Source: Streptococcus cuniculi (lineage in GTDB: Bacteria; Bacillota; Bacilli; Lactobacillales; Streptococcaceae). From it: 64,000 nucleotides of DNA. The stretch's first letter is position 1. Each line of letters opens with the position of its first letter. Below the pieces are notes generated by a model. That model was not told where the DNA came from, searched no databases, and saw only the letters and a list, made by a program, of their open reading frames with translations. Positions 56,101 through 63,406 of the stretch are shown here, one piece after another. The stretch spans positions 186,001-250,000 of the forward strand of contig NZ_MSJM01000002.1 in NCBI RefSeq assembly GCF_001921845.1, in the 5' to 3' direction. Position numbers and translations under genes: made by a program.

Positions 56101-58076
56101 TTTTTCTTATTTTGGTATTCTTCCTTTAGACGAACGGTGATGGTCATCGTTGCTTTTTTGAGCAACAAATGCTCATAGGACTCATTTTTAGCTGGTACAT
56201 CTGCCACCACTACTGTCTGTTTGTGACCATCTGCATCTTCTTTTTCAACCGTTCTTGTCGTATAAGTCTGCCCAGTTGAATCAGATGCAACTGCATTTAC
56301 CACCTCTAAACGATAGTCCAATGGATCCACAAGCATGACATTCTCTTTGAACTCATACGGTACATTGTTGTAACTATAGTTCACAGTATAGGTAAAGTTT
56401 TCGCTAGCTGCATCCAATAAAGCGCTGTAAGATGGCTTCTTACTTAACTTCAGAGGATCTTCAATCGTTCCTAAATCGTTTGTTTGATTGTCATCCTTAA
56501 TCGATTTGGTAACGGTTGGATAGCAGTAAGCTAGTTCCTGCACTTCAACGGTTTGTGGCGTTTTGCTTCCGAGTTCCGCTGTCTCATACTCACCAACCTT
56601 AAATCTTCCAGTCAACTGTGGAATTTCCACTTTTTCTGTCTTAGGCTGGTAGTCAGCAGGAGGATCAACCTCATCCTCTTCAGCTACAGCTTCAGCTTTT
56701 GTAGAACGACTCAAATCGTAGTCAAACTTATTGTCTCCTGGATTGAAGACACTATCTGGTACAGAAATGGTTACCTTATTTCCATCTTGTTTGACTAGAC
56801 CTTGGATTTGCTTATCAGGATCTTTCACGTCTTCTACGACCGTTTTTCCATTGATACGAACCGCATCAACGGTGTAACCGTCTGTAACCTGAAATTCTCC
56901 TTCAACATTTTCTTTCACCAAGGCTTGACCGACAGCTTTTAAGATTTTATCCGCGAAGGCTGTAGCAGATTTTTGCTCATTGACATAGTAGGTATCACTA
57001 GTTGCAACTTTCTGCAAGGCTTCATGGAAGACAGTTTGAACAGGGCGATTATCACCCGTATTCACTCCGGTATTTGCAAAGCCTTCTAAATAAGCTGTAC
57101 CATAACCGCCACCTTTCGTGAAGGAAGGAACGTTCTCCCAGAAACCCACAACAACAGCACCGTCATCTTTAGGATTATTAGCTTGCCCTGCAACTAACGT
57201 CTTTAACGTATTACCAGCCTTTACTAACTCTTGAGCACGCGCCAAATAGTTTTGACCCGCTTCGGGGATATATCTATCGGATTCTTCTACCCCTCGGCTT
57301 TGGAAATAAGCTTTTAAAGCATAGTCCCTATAGTTACTTCGCTCAATAACAACTTTCCCGTCCTTGCGAACCCCATTAGCGACACCATCTGTGACGAGCA
57401 AGAAAACCGTCTTCCGATTGTTCTTCATGTCACCTTTAATCTTGTTGTATGCTGCAATGGTATCTTCAATGGCAGGCACCGTTGGCGTTCCACCATTGGT
57501 CACAAAGGCATCAATCTTTTCGTTGATGGTTTTTGTATCACTTAAAAGTTCTGATGTCTTTACCTGATATTTATCCTTCGCTTGAGTTTCTGTAGTTTCT
57601 GTAGCTAAGTAAGAAAAATTACTATCAATATAGCCAGTTCTTCGTTCCCCAGCATCAAAGTATTGGTTCCCGTCAATCCCTTGGAAGGTATTGACCATCA
57701 CTCGGTCTGTTGTATCTGGATTTCCTGTAAAAATCAAGCGTGGATTTTTAGGATCATACTTATCCAAGGCTACTGGTTTCGTTAGTTCTTTCAAGGCTTT
57801 TTGGACTTCACCAATTGTATCTTTGAAGGAACCGCTCGTATCCTGTAGAATCACCAAATCAATGGGCTGACGTGGCAAACTCCATTTGACTTTTTCTGTC
57901 TTCTCTATTTTCCGCTGACAGCCGTCAGACGTAATCGTCGCATTCTCAATCTTCTCAACTTTCAGAGAAGACGATGCACCTTGCGCACTGACTGATGCAA
58001 ATCGGAAAAAACCCATAGGTATTAATAAGGAAAGTCCTAATAGTAGGATTAACACCTTTTTTATTACATTTTTCAT
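50172..58076 (-). CDS. Giant vWFA/isopeptide-domain cell-wall adhesin
   Basis: 2634-residue surface protein. Signal peptide 1-31; von Willebrand A domain about 65-390 with MIDAS DTSGS at 79-83, TNGGTPT near 193 and VTDG near 228. Then follow about twelve fimbrial D2-type isopeptide domains of about 120-150 residues, each starting with a Lys in (I/V)xK(K/D)(V/I)N, with a central Asp in DTL and closing with NTA. A coiled-coil and acidic insertion (about 2262-2490) interrupts the last one. A Pro-rich wall region, LPRTN (2600-2604), a membrane helix and RKKKYN end the protein. Only two cysteines occur, Cys53 and Cys518. A role in host or matrix adhesion is inferred from the domains. Confidence 0.88.
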   Translation of the reverse strand: MKNVIKKVLILLLGLSLLIPMGFFRFASVSAQGASSSLKVEKIENATITSDGCQRKIEKTEKVKWSLPRQPIDLVILQDTSGSFKDTIGEVQKALKELTKPVALDKYDPKNPRLIFTGNPDTTDRVMVNTFQGIDGNQYFDAGERRTGYIDSNFSYLATETTETQAKDKYQVKTSELLSDTKTINEKIDAFVTNGGTPTVPAIEDTIAAYNKIKGDMKNNRKTVFLLVTDGVANGVRKDGKVVIERSNYRDYALKAYFQSRGVEESDRYIPEAGQNYLARAQELVKAGNTLKTLVAGQANNPKDDGAVVVGFWENVPSFTKGGGYGTAYLEGFANTGVNTGDNRPVQTVFHEALQKVATSDTYYVNEQKSATAFADKILKAVGQALVKENVEGEFQVTDGYTVDAVRINGKTVVEDVKDPDKQIQGLVKQDGNKVTISVPDSVFNPGDNKFDYDLSRSTKAEAVAEEDEVDPPADYQPKTEKVEIPQLTGRFKVGEYETAELGSKTPQTVEVQELAYCYPTVTKSIKDDNQTNDLGTIEDPLKLSKKPSYSALLDAASENFTYTVNYSYNNVPYEFKENVMLVDPLDYRLEVVNAVASDSTGQTYTTRTVEKEDADGHKQTVVVADVPAKNESYEHLLLKKATMTITVRLKEEYQNKKNKDYLKLLQDSQGFGLVNQASILWNGTKDPDEKNHLKATPDGRDTVRRSNAVYVKPPVETEITKAVNDKEHEDLRTPGEEFTYTVKSPWPGIADSFELKDKVVDELEIVPDSASVTIAGKAYDRQGLVAKVEGQTVSVKLDDKAINTITRLVTRKSSELPEVVLTFKAKIKDKADVSKYNENGVIKVPNTADVILNGHDPITSNKVTVTPPKPTEPSVSKRINDTLTEFTTFDTVPYTYTVTTSIPNDMEQYKKFVIKDTLDSNLELNGTPTIKGDAADLFEVATNGQTVTATVKAGKFAEVAKLSLVELEIPAKIKSGVSGATIENKAHLDVTNRQDVEKEYESNPATVTPPPVTKRINEKETHLDIANEQDYTYNIKTVLPTDITSYKKFVISDTVNDELKVVNTDSKKPFIKGDAAKFFDVKVEGQTITATMKDFKDAAALAAKEVELVIPSQIKAGVVTAKIPNTATIQFTNKADASGEKETPPVTVTPPTDPTLDKKIEDKLTEAIVGVQEEYTYSITSKLPNDIDQYKSYVITDTLDSRLEFTSAAPSIEGDAAKFFDVKVEGQTVTATMKDMAKAGKLGNQSVKLVIPAKIKSGTAIEGIPNTARLSYVNKQNQAGEKESKPVTVTPPPIAKKVNDKNHADLGSLSEQFTYTIDTKVPSLANQFEITDTLVKELTFAGDVVVKVAGKEIQDVAVQKDGQTLTVSFNKEQVEANANQAVQVIFGAKIANGLSVEELVKRYPNEKKDKALVPNTASYLMNHDPKTKKDTEPVTITPPSPNSPDIVKKVNGENAATLTKRDETFTYTIETSMPLNATAFTVTDQLKEVLEFAGENGDVRVTLDGKETDATIVAKGQDLQVDFPEDTVKANGGKPIVVTFKAKIKQGANLAAYAVEGKTSIPNTAKYTIDHNPKTSESSNEVPVTPPTPEQPTIEKDVNGENSATLATRDEVFTYHVKTSVPLDATEFSVKDTLVEVLEFAGETAQASLTLNGQALEASQITVDGQTITAKLTAEQVKASGGQEVVLSFQAKIKAGANLSDYTTEQGTNVPNTASYVAQFPHQPEVVKNSNEVPVTPPTPEEPTIEKDVNGADSATLATRDEVFTYHVKTSVPLDATEFSVKDTLVDVLEVVGDSAQVTLNGKALDADQISLDGQTITAKLTADQVKASGGQEVVLSFQAKIKDGANLSAYTTEKGTSVPNTASYVAQFPHQPEVVKDSNEVPVVPPTPEEPTIEKDVNGADSATLASRDEVFTYHVKTSVPLDATEFSVKDTLVDVLEVVGDSAQVTLNGKALDAGQISLDGQTITAKLATEQVKASGGQEVVLSFQAKIKDGANLSDYTTQEKTSVPNTASYVAQFPHQPEVVKDSNEVPVVPPTPTEPEIDKKINETLEHLDIDREQTYMYNVTAAIPSDIKFYKEFVVSDELDAALELVGTPVAYVDGYDASDILDVQTSGNKVTVSVKDFKRLEGFSNIQVYILSKIKADADVTSYADMKVPNVAHLDFVNSNGIDGQKQTKPVTVTPPPSPDTPQPPTPGDPYKTVSRVEGAEQTSRLALGQATDLFRFDIVTTVPEDKADQKTELTSLMITDTLDSLLKVDAVALKIDQPKFTQIRQSVQEQLDEVNKKLDQLNGKATNVGTVDAVREAKEKVQDLTKQLEVAKANLDKWLEAKAAQTANADKKEQATDASETKEDKVEDAVSEPSTDKAVEDKADAESEDKASEEKPAASQPAEEPTSKPKQEEDAEEAKLKAEIASLEEALKAAQTELEKVEAERDNSTVTSAADKVNLQKEAEKLTAKLAKMDKVIALLTNVNEKGELDKERLSKIAKVTVDGQYVEVDIENVDILEVLRGSKVRLIIYSSIKDPSTLSDKVYANGIDNTADVIFNHDPKTKKRTNVVKVVPPKPSTPAPKPPLPKGSMPPTSTPSDPVPSAPSPQKILPRTNSTDTHRLEIVLLAVVDLFIVVLLLRKKKYN
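51960..53300 (-). repeat. Three near-identical tandem domain repeats in the adhesin gene
   Basis: Three consecutive units of about 447-453 bp, coding about 150 residues each (EPTIEKDVNG...SATLA.RDEVFTYHVKTS to NTASYVAQFPHQPEVVK), agree over long stretches also at silent positions. The same 5' block recurs at 52381, 52828 and 53281. Neighbouring domains are much more diverged, so this part expanded recently and could vary in copy number. Confidence 0.85.
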
Positions 58077-58150
58077 GTTTAACTTGACATACTAAGCTAG
58101 CACTCTAGCTTCTTTGTTGCCTCTCCCTTCTTTTTTCTACTCCATCAAAA

Positions 58151-58723
58151 TTACAAGATTGTTTTGAGTTGAGCTTCCAGCGATGCTTCATCTTGGAAAC
58201 GAATCACTACCTTTTTCACATTTTGTTCTTTATCGACAAAATACATCGTTGGAATAGACTGGACCTTTAAAGAGTCGGCTGCCTGTTGACCATTATCGTA
58301 GTAATAAGGAAAGCTAAAACCTTCCCGTTTAATATATTGGTCAGCCTGCTCTTTCGGTTCAATGTTAGGATCGCTTAAGTTAATCATGACAAAGTTCACT
58401 TTATCACCATATTTTTTATAAACTTCTTGAACCACTGGCAGTTGCTGTTGACAATCTGGGCACCAACTAGCCCATTCGACGATGAGCATTGGCTTATCAG
58501 AAAAATCCGCATCTGTCTTATCAAGTCCATTTTTGTCTAGTACAGTAAACTCTGGAACTCTACTTCCTTCTAATTCCAAGGCAGAATTAGAGGTAGGTGG
58601 TATCTCTTCCTGTGTTTGACTGCTATCTGGTGATATTACTAGATGATAAGATGCCCAAACTCCTGTAGCGACAAGTAAGCCGACTACTAAGAATGGTACC
58701 CACCATCTATCCTTCCATTTCAT
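58151..58723 (-). CDS. Membrane-anchored thioredoxin-like thiol-disulfide oxidoreductase (SdbA/TlpA-like)
   Basis: 190 residues from the ATG preceded by GGAGGG; a longer in-frame start has no ribosome site. One N-terminal membrane helix (WWVPFLVVGLLVATGVWASYHLV, about 7-29) places the thioredoxin fold outside. The active site is WASWCPDCQQQLPVV (CPDC), with the cis-Pro loop VQSIPTMYFVD. CPDC is also the active site of the streptococcal oxidase SdbA. It is 74 bases upstream of the adhesin gene and probably co-transcribed, suggesting a role in disulfide formation or repair of that protein. Confidence 0.85.
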   Translation of the reverse strand: MKWKDRWWVPFLVVGLLVATGVWASYHLVISPDSSQTQEEIPPTSNSALELEGSRVPEFTVLDKNGLDKTDADFSDKPMLIVEWASWCPDCQQQLPVVQEVYKKYGDKVNFVMINLSDPNIEPKEQADQYIKREGFSFPYYYDNGQQAADSLKVQSIPTMYFVDKEQNVKKVVIRFQDEASLEAQLKTIL

Positions 58724-58779
58724 CTCATTATCCCTCCCTTGTAATAGTAATATGCGACATGTACCCACCATCCCAACCC

Positions 58780-58842
58780 TTATACAATGTCGCTCATCAC
58801 GAGGACGTTTAAACATAGGAATACAGTTCGTTTGTGTTTCAT
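58780..58842 (-). other. Possible 20-codon leader or broken small membrane peptide
   Basis: Minus strand ATG behind GGGGAAAGG opens a 20-codon frame (MKHKRTVFLCLNV...) ending in TAA. After the TAA the same frame continues 19 more codons (GLGWWVHVAYYYYKGG...) to a TGA that overlaps the ATG of the thioredoxin-like gene. It may be a leader peptide, a hydrophobic 40-residue protein broken by a stop, or chance. Confidence 0.3.
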
Positions 58843-58921
58843 CCTTTCCCCTCCCTTTCTAAATTTCTCGCACGAACAACTCTCTCTTTCAGATTCCCTC
58901 ACAGCCATACCAGTCTCACCT

Positions 58922-58951
58922 TATATAGTCTGTATAACTTTCTCGCCACAA
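58922..58951 (-). promoter_or_regulatory. Probable promoter of the thioredoxin/adhesin operon
   Basis: Minus strand TTGTGG, 18-bp spacer, TATATA, about 75 bases before the leader frame. Upstream of it (58953-59005) the DNA is a nearly continuous run of TATATG/CATATA-type steps, likely easy to melt. Confidence 0.45.
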
Positions 58952-59071
58952 TTCCTATATAAATATATGCATATATGTACATATAAACATATTAATATAT
59001 GTGTAGAATTGCATGTTTTTACATACTTATCATAGGTTTTTCTGGCACTTTTTGCGCAGACTGTGAGTTGT

Positions 59072-59119
59072 AAGGTTTGACTTGTAGTCAAACCTTTGAT
59101 ATACGTAGTATATCAAAGG
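59072..59119. repeat. Two overlapping perfect palindromes
   Basis: AAGGTTTGACT-TGT-AGTCAAACCTT (59072-59096) overlaps CCTTTGATATAC-GTA-GTATATCAAAGG (59093-59119) by the four bases CCTT. Both have 3-base loops and neither is followed by a T run. The two hairpins cannot form fully at once. The remaining stretch 59120-59524 shows no convincing gene. Confidence 0.7.
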
Positions 59120-59524
59120 CATATATATTTGTGGTTTTGCCATGGTTTTTGGCATGAAAGATAAGCAAATACTGTAGAAAGCATCCTGCATATTCTTTTA
59201 CCAAAAGACTCCTAAGACTTCATTTCATCAACCTTTAAAAAGCTCTTCTTAACGAAAAACAAGCCAAAGCCTGTCCTTTTAGATATAAAAGAAAAATTAA
59301 AAAATATGATTTCTAACAAATTTTTTACAGCGTACTATTATAGAAGAAAAGCATGCTGGAGAAACAGATAGAGAAATTCATATGTACTACCCTATCCCGT
59401 TCACAACCAGTTTTGACAATATGAAAATGTTTGGTCTGTGTTCCTTGACATGGACTGTCTTGAGCCCCCTTAGTGTCGTCTTTCTGCCACCCTGGCTCTT
59501 CAAACAATCCACCCTACTTAACCA

Positions 59525-59673
59525 CGCTTTCGTATTTCTAGGCGAGGGAAAAAACAGCACACGGGGCTGACCTCGCTTTCCTATTTTCGGGCTCGGGAAA
59601 AAACAGCCCACTGGGCTTGACGCGCTTTCGTGTTTCTAGGCGCGTGAAAAAACAGCCCACTGGGCTGTTTTTT
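59525..59673 (+). repeat. Three tandem 49-bp units, the last ending in a terminator
   Basis: Units begin CGCTTTC at 59525, 59574 and 59623, an exact 49-bp period. Each carries a GAAAAAACAGC...GGGCTG hairpin. The last is a perfect 12-bp stem AAAAAACAGCCC-ACT-GGGCTGTTTTTT (59647-59673) and works as a terminator on both strands. The earlier copies are diverged in the hairpin. Confidence 0.8.
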
Positions 59674-59678
59674 TATGC

Positions 59679-59684
59679 TATACT
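59679..59684 (+). promoter_or_regulatory. Extended -10 of the HAD phosphatase gene
   Basis: TGC-TATACT lies just after the terminator and 29 bases before the ATG. No -35 is recognisable because the terminator hairpin occupies that position. Confidence 0.4.
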
Positions 59685-59712
59685 AGTCTATAGAATACTG
59701 AAGGAGGAATCT

Positions 59713-60525
59713 ATGATAAAATTACTTGCCCTTGATATGGACGGGACTTTGCTCAATAGTCAGAAGCAATTGACGGAGCCCCAGATTAAGGCAATTCATC
59801 GGGCTGTGGAGAGCGGTGTCAAGCTGGTTCTTTGTACTGGGCGTATGTTGACAGGGGTCAAGCCCTACTTTGACCAGTTGGGACTGGATGCGGAAAATGA
59901 GTATGTCATTGTCAATAATGGCTGTTCAACCCACCAGACGAGTGATTGGAAGTTGATCGACTGGGCGGAGCTATCGCCTGATGACATTCGCTACCTGACC
60001 ACTTTCATTCCAGAAAGTGAGATGCAATTGACCCTGTTTGACGAGGAGCACTACTATGTCCTTGACGATGAGCCAAATGAATACTCACGCGCGGATGCCA
60101 ACCTAGTCTTTGTGGAGCCAACGATTTTAAGCATGGAGGAAGCGACCAACCAGAGTCGTCATCTCTTCCAAGCCATGTTTGTCGGCACCAAGGAAGCAAC
60201 GGAGGCGTTTGAAACCAAACACGCAGCAACACTCAACCAACACTTTGACGCTGTACGCTCGCAGGATGTGCTACTAGAAATCCTGCCAACAGGCACAAAT
60301 AAGGCTTCTGCCTTGAAGAAATTAGCAGAGCACCTGCAGATTTTACCAGAGGAAATCATGGCCATGGGCGATGCCAATAACGATATTGAAATGCTTGAAT
60401 TTGCAGGATTGAGTATTGCCATGGGCAATGCCAACGACCATGTCAAATCACTGGCAGACGATGTCACCGATACAAATGATTGTGACGGAGTAGCCAAGGC
60501 TATCTACAAACACATTTTACATTAA
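59713..60525 (+). CDS. Cof-type HAD-IIB family phosphatase
   Basis: 270 residues from the ATG behind AAGGAGG; an upstream in-frame ATG lies in the repeat and is unlikely. HAD motif I is LDMDGTLLNS with Asp8/Asp10, motif II is LVLCTGRM, and motif III/IV is NKASALKKLAEHL...MAMGDANNDIEMLEFAG. The type IIB cap lies between. Family members dephosphorylate sugar phosphates, PLP or FMN, so the substrate is open. It is 12 bases before pepT. Confidence 0.88.
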   Translation: MIKLLALDMDGTLLNSQKQLTEPQIKAIHRAVESGVKLVLCTGRMLTGVKPYFDQLGLDAENEYVIVNNGCSTHQTSDWKLIDWAELSPDDIRYLTTFIPESEMQLTLFDEEHYYVLDDEPNEYSRADANLVFVEPTILSMEEATNQSRHLFQAMFVGTKEATEAFETKHAATLNQHFDAVRSQDVLLEILPTGTNKASALKKLAEHLQILPEEIMAMGDANNDIEMLEFAGLSIAMGNANDHVKSLADDVTDTNDCDGVAKAIYKHILH

Positions 60526-60537
60526 AAGGAGAACAAC

Positions 60538-61758
60538 ATGAAATACCCTACTCTTTTAGACCGCTTTCTTGTCTACGTGAAAGAAAATACACGTTCAGAT
60601 GAGAACTCTACGACGACACCTAGCACGCAAAATCAGGTGGAATTTGCCCAAAATATCCTGCTTCCTGAAATGGAACGCATCGGGCTTCAAAATGTCCACT
60701 ATTTACCAAATGGATTTGCGATTGGGACGCTGCCTGCTAACGACCCAAGTTTGACCCGCAAGATTGGCTTTATCGCCCACATGGATACGGCAGACTTCAA
60801 TGCTGAAGGTGTCAATCCGCAAATCATTGAAAACTATAATGGCACTCCAATTGCCCTTGGGACATCTGGCTTTGAATTGCATCCCAAAGATTTCCCACAG
60901 CTCAACAACTACCATGGTCAAACCTTGATTACGACTGACGGAACGACCTTGCTTGGTTCTGATGACAAGTCAGGAATCGCTGAAATCATGACAGCCATTG
61001 AATACTTGGTCGCTCATCCTGAAATCAAGCACTGCGAAATTCGGGTCGGATTTGGTCCTGACGAAGAAATCGGAGTCGGTGCAGACAAGTTTGACGTGGA
61101 AGATTTTGACGTAGACTTCGCCTACACCATGGACGGCGGACCGCTTGGCGAACTCCAATACGAAACCTTCAGCGCTGCTGGTGCCAAGATTGACTTTATC
61201 GGCCGCAACGTGCACCCAGGTTCTGCCAAGGATCAAATGATTAATGCCTTCCAATTAGCCATCGACTTCCACAATGCCCTTCCAGAAGCTGATCGTCCTG
61301 AAAAAACGGACGGCTACCAAGGCTTCTTCCACCTCATGGACATGGTAGGAAGCGTAGATCAGGCGCACACTTCTTATATCATTCGTGATTTTGAAGAAGC
61401 TGATTTTGAAGCGCGCAAACAGCTCATGCTTGATATTGCAGAGAAGATGAACCAGGCCTTTGATACCCCACGCGTCATCGTCAACCTTCATGACCAATAC
61501 TACAACATGAAGAAAATCATCGAAAAAGACATGACACCGATTACCATTGCCAAAGAAGTCATGGAAAGTCTGGATATCAAACCGATTATCGAGCCCGTCC
61601 GTGGCGGAACAGATGGTTCTAAGATTTCCTTCATGGGCATTCCAACACCAAATATCTTTGCCGGTGGCGAAAACATGCACGGACGCTTTGAATTTGTCAG
61701 TCTTGAAACCATGGAAAAAGCCGTTGATGTCATCCTAGGAATTGTTGGGCATGAGTAA
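60538..61758 (+). CDS. pepT: Peptidase T (tripeptide aminopeptidase)
   Basis: M20 family two-zinc tripeptidase, 406 residues, the usual length. Zinc and catalytic motifs: [10 protein letters not shown] (about 77-86), [13 protein letters not shown] (about 139-151), [14 protein letters not shown] (about 175-188), [10 protein letters not shown], and the C-terminal [38 protein letters not shown] ribosome site. It frees amino acids from tripeptides in the cytoplasm. Confidence 0.95.
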   Translation: MKYPTLLDRFLVYVKENTRSDENSTTTPSTQNQVEFAQNILLPEMERIGLQNVHYLPNGFAIGTLPANDPSLTRKIGFIAHMDTADFNAEGVNPQIIENYNGTPIALGTSGFELHPKDFPQLNNYHGQTLITTDGTTLLGSDDKSGIAEIMTAIEYLVAHPEIKHCEIRVGFGPDEEIGVGADKFDVEDFDVDFAYTMDGGPLGELQYETFSAAGAKIDFIGRNVHPGSAKDQMINAFQLAIDFHNALPEADRPEKTDGYQGFFHLMDMVGSVDQAHTSYIIRDFEEADFEARKQLMLDIAEKMNQAFDTPRVIVNLHDQYYNMKKIIEKDMTPITIAKEVMESLDIKPIIEPVRGGTDGSKISFMGIPTPNIFAGGENMHGRFEFVSLETMEKAVDVILGIVGHE

Positions 61759-61772
61759 ATGACGGACTATCC

Positions 61773-62495
61773 ATGAGAAAACAATTCTACCACTTTATTG
61801 AGTCAGGACAAATCCATCATAAAAAGAGTAAATACTATGATTATGGGATGATTGCGATTATTCTCCTCAGCATTGTGCCTCTGCTCTTCAAGCAACAGAC
61901 ACCACTCCTATCTAGTATCGATACGCTGACTTTTCTTGTCTTCGTTGTGGATTATCTCTGTCGCTGGTTGACAGCCGATTTTATTCTCAAGCGAGGAAGA
62001 ATGAGCTTTCTCCTCTACCCTTTTTCCCTAATGGCTATTTTGGACTTATTGTGCATTTTGCCTTATATCAGTCTTTTAAATAACAGTTTTAAACTCCTAA
62101 AAGTCATTCGGATGATTCGGGCTCTGCGTGTCATCAAGCTCTTTCGCTATTCCAAAAATATACGCATCATTACAAATGTGTTAAAACACCAAAAAGATGC
62201 CCTCTTGATTGTTGGAGTTTTAGCGACCAGTTACATTTTCGTCTCTGCTCTGATTCTCTTTAACATTGAGCCAGATACCTTTCCCAGTTTCTTTGATGCT
62301 ATCTACTGGGCGACCATCTCCTTGACAACTGTCGGCTACGGAGATATCTACGCCACTTCTATCCTAGGAAAAACAATGACCATGATTTCTGCTCTAGTCG
62401 GTATCGCCATTGTCGCACTTCCTGCAGGGATTATCACAGCTGGATATATGGAAGAAATTGCCAAGACACAAAATGGCTCTCAAGAAAGAACATAA
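61773..62495 (+). CDS. Voltage-gated-like potassium channel
   Basis: 240 residues, six hydrophobic segments. The S4-like helix carries Arg/Lys every third residue (LLKVIRMIRALRVIKLFRYS, about 107-126). The pore filter TTVGYGD is at about 187-193, followed by the inner helix ALVGIAIVALPAGII. The voltage sensor is more complete than in the channel at 9341-10075, and the C-terminal tail is short. It lies 14 bases after pepT. Confidence 0.88.
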   Translation: MRKQFYHFIESGQIHHKKSKYYDYGMIAIILLSIVPLLFKQQTPLLSSIDTLTFLVFVVDYLCRWLTADFILKRGRMSFLLYPFSLMAILDLLCILPYISLLNNSFKLLKVIRMIRALRVIKLFRYSKNIRIITNVLKHQKDALLIVGVLATSYIFVSALILFNIEPDTFPSFFDAIYWATISLTTVGYGDIYATSILGKTMTMISALVGIAIVALPAGIITAGYMEEIAKTQNGSQERT

Positions 62496-62591
62496 CCTAT
62501 TCGTTTGGAAGCTGAACTAGTATCAGGAGCATATTTCTCTCACGTTTTCCCCCTATGCAACCAATAGTAGCAAAATGTAAACGAGGCTTTC

Positions 62592-62620
62592 TTGGCAAAT
62601 ATCCTTCCATTTGCTAGATT
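62592..62620 (+). promoter_or_regulatory. Promoter of the XRE regulator gene
   Basis: TTGGCA, 17-bp spacer, TAGATT, 20 bases before the ATG. An AGGAGGTGA ribosome site follows. Confidence 0.55.
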
Positions 62621-62640
62621 AGGAATAAGGAGGTGACACT

Positions 62641-63279
62641 ATGTTACTAAATGAAAAAATTCGTCTCATTCGGACCATTCATCAATTGTCACAGGAACAA
62701 TTCGCCGAAACATTTGTGGTCAGTCGCCAATCTGTCTCCAAGTGGGAAAATGGTAGCGCTATTCCTGATCTTCAAATTCTCATCAAAATAGCTGACTTTG
62801 CAGACATCAGTTTGGACCAGCTAGTCAGAGAAGAGATTGATTTTCCAATTCAGCAAGAGACAGAGCAAGAAATACCAGAAGCCAAACCTCAACTAGCTCC
62901 TAGTCTTTCAATCCAAGACTATCTCGGAAAGGTCTGCGATGTCTCCCTCAATACCATCTGGTATCAGGTCCTACGGAATGTCAAAATCGTAGGCATCTAC
63001 CAAAATATGGTTTGTTTTGAAAAACATCAGCGCTATGGCTACTTTAATCTCCATCGCTGTCTGGACATTCTCGTCAAGAAGAAAGAGGACTACACACCTT
63101 GCAACCATATTTCCCTCGGAAAATGCAAGGCCTACACGAATACAGAGCAATTCTGGGGTGGCAATCACTACCTCTTTAGCCAAGTCAGCGCTGTCCACGA
63201 AAACAGTCTCGAACTTCAAACAGGGACATTTACGACGACGATTGATTTTGACAAATTGGTCGTGCTGATGATGAAATAG
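62641..63279 (+). CDS. XRE-family transcriptional regulator
   Basis: 212 residues. The N-terminal Cro/CI helix-turn-helix is IRTIHQLSQEQFAETFVVSRQSVSKWENGSAIPDLQILIKIADFADISLDQL (about 10-61). A Gln/Glu-rich linker follows, then a C-terminal domain (about 95-212) of beta-strand character that I do not recognise. Excellent ribosome site. It stands alone with its own promoter and terminator. Confidence 0.85.
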   Translation: MLLNEKIRLIRTIHQLSQEQFAETFVVSRQSVSKWENGSAIPDLQILIKIADFADISLDQLVREEIDFPIQQETEQEIPEAKPQLAPSLSIQDYLGKVCDVSLNTIWYQVLRNVKIVGIYQNMVCFEKHQRYGYFNLHRCLDILVKKKEDYTPCNHISLGKCKAYTNTEQFWGGNHYLFSQVSAVHENSLELQTGTFTTTIDFDKLVVLMMK

Positions 63280-63281
63280 CT

Positions 63282-63310
63282 AAACCAAGCACTTTAACGG
63301 TGCTTGGTTT
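63282..63310 (+). terminator. Terminator of the XRE gene
   Basis: Perfect 11-bp stem AAACCAAGCAC / GTGCTTGGTTT with a TTTAACG loop and TTATT tail. Confidence 0.85.
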
Positions 63311-63323
63311 TTATTATGTAAAA

Positions 63324-63381
63324 ATTTTATATATAATGCTTGACATTGCTTATTGATATGTATATAATTTATATATAAAAT
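63324..63381 (+). promoter_or_regulatory. PadR promoter framed by a 13-bp inverted repeat
   Basis: TTGACA (63340-63345), 17-bp spacer, TATAAT (63363-63368). A perfect inverted repeat ATTTTATATATAA (63324-63336) and TTATATATAAAAT (63369-63381) brackets the promoter exactly. PadR proteins commonly repress their own promoter by binding ATAT-rich palindromes, so this is a strong operator candidate. Confidence 0.75.
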
Positions 63382-63406
63382 ATTTACACATAAGCGAGGT
63401 GAGCAT

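Noticed and set aside
58953..59005. Replication-origin-like AT-rich stretch
   Set aside because: No DnaA boxes or replication genes nearby; simple TATATG/CATATA repetition explains it.
59382..59611. Overlapping short frames on both strands before the 49-bp repeats
   Set aside because: They run into the tandem repeat, lack ribosome sites and resemble no protein I know.
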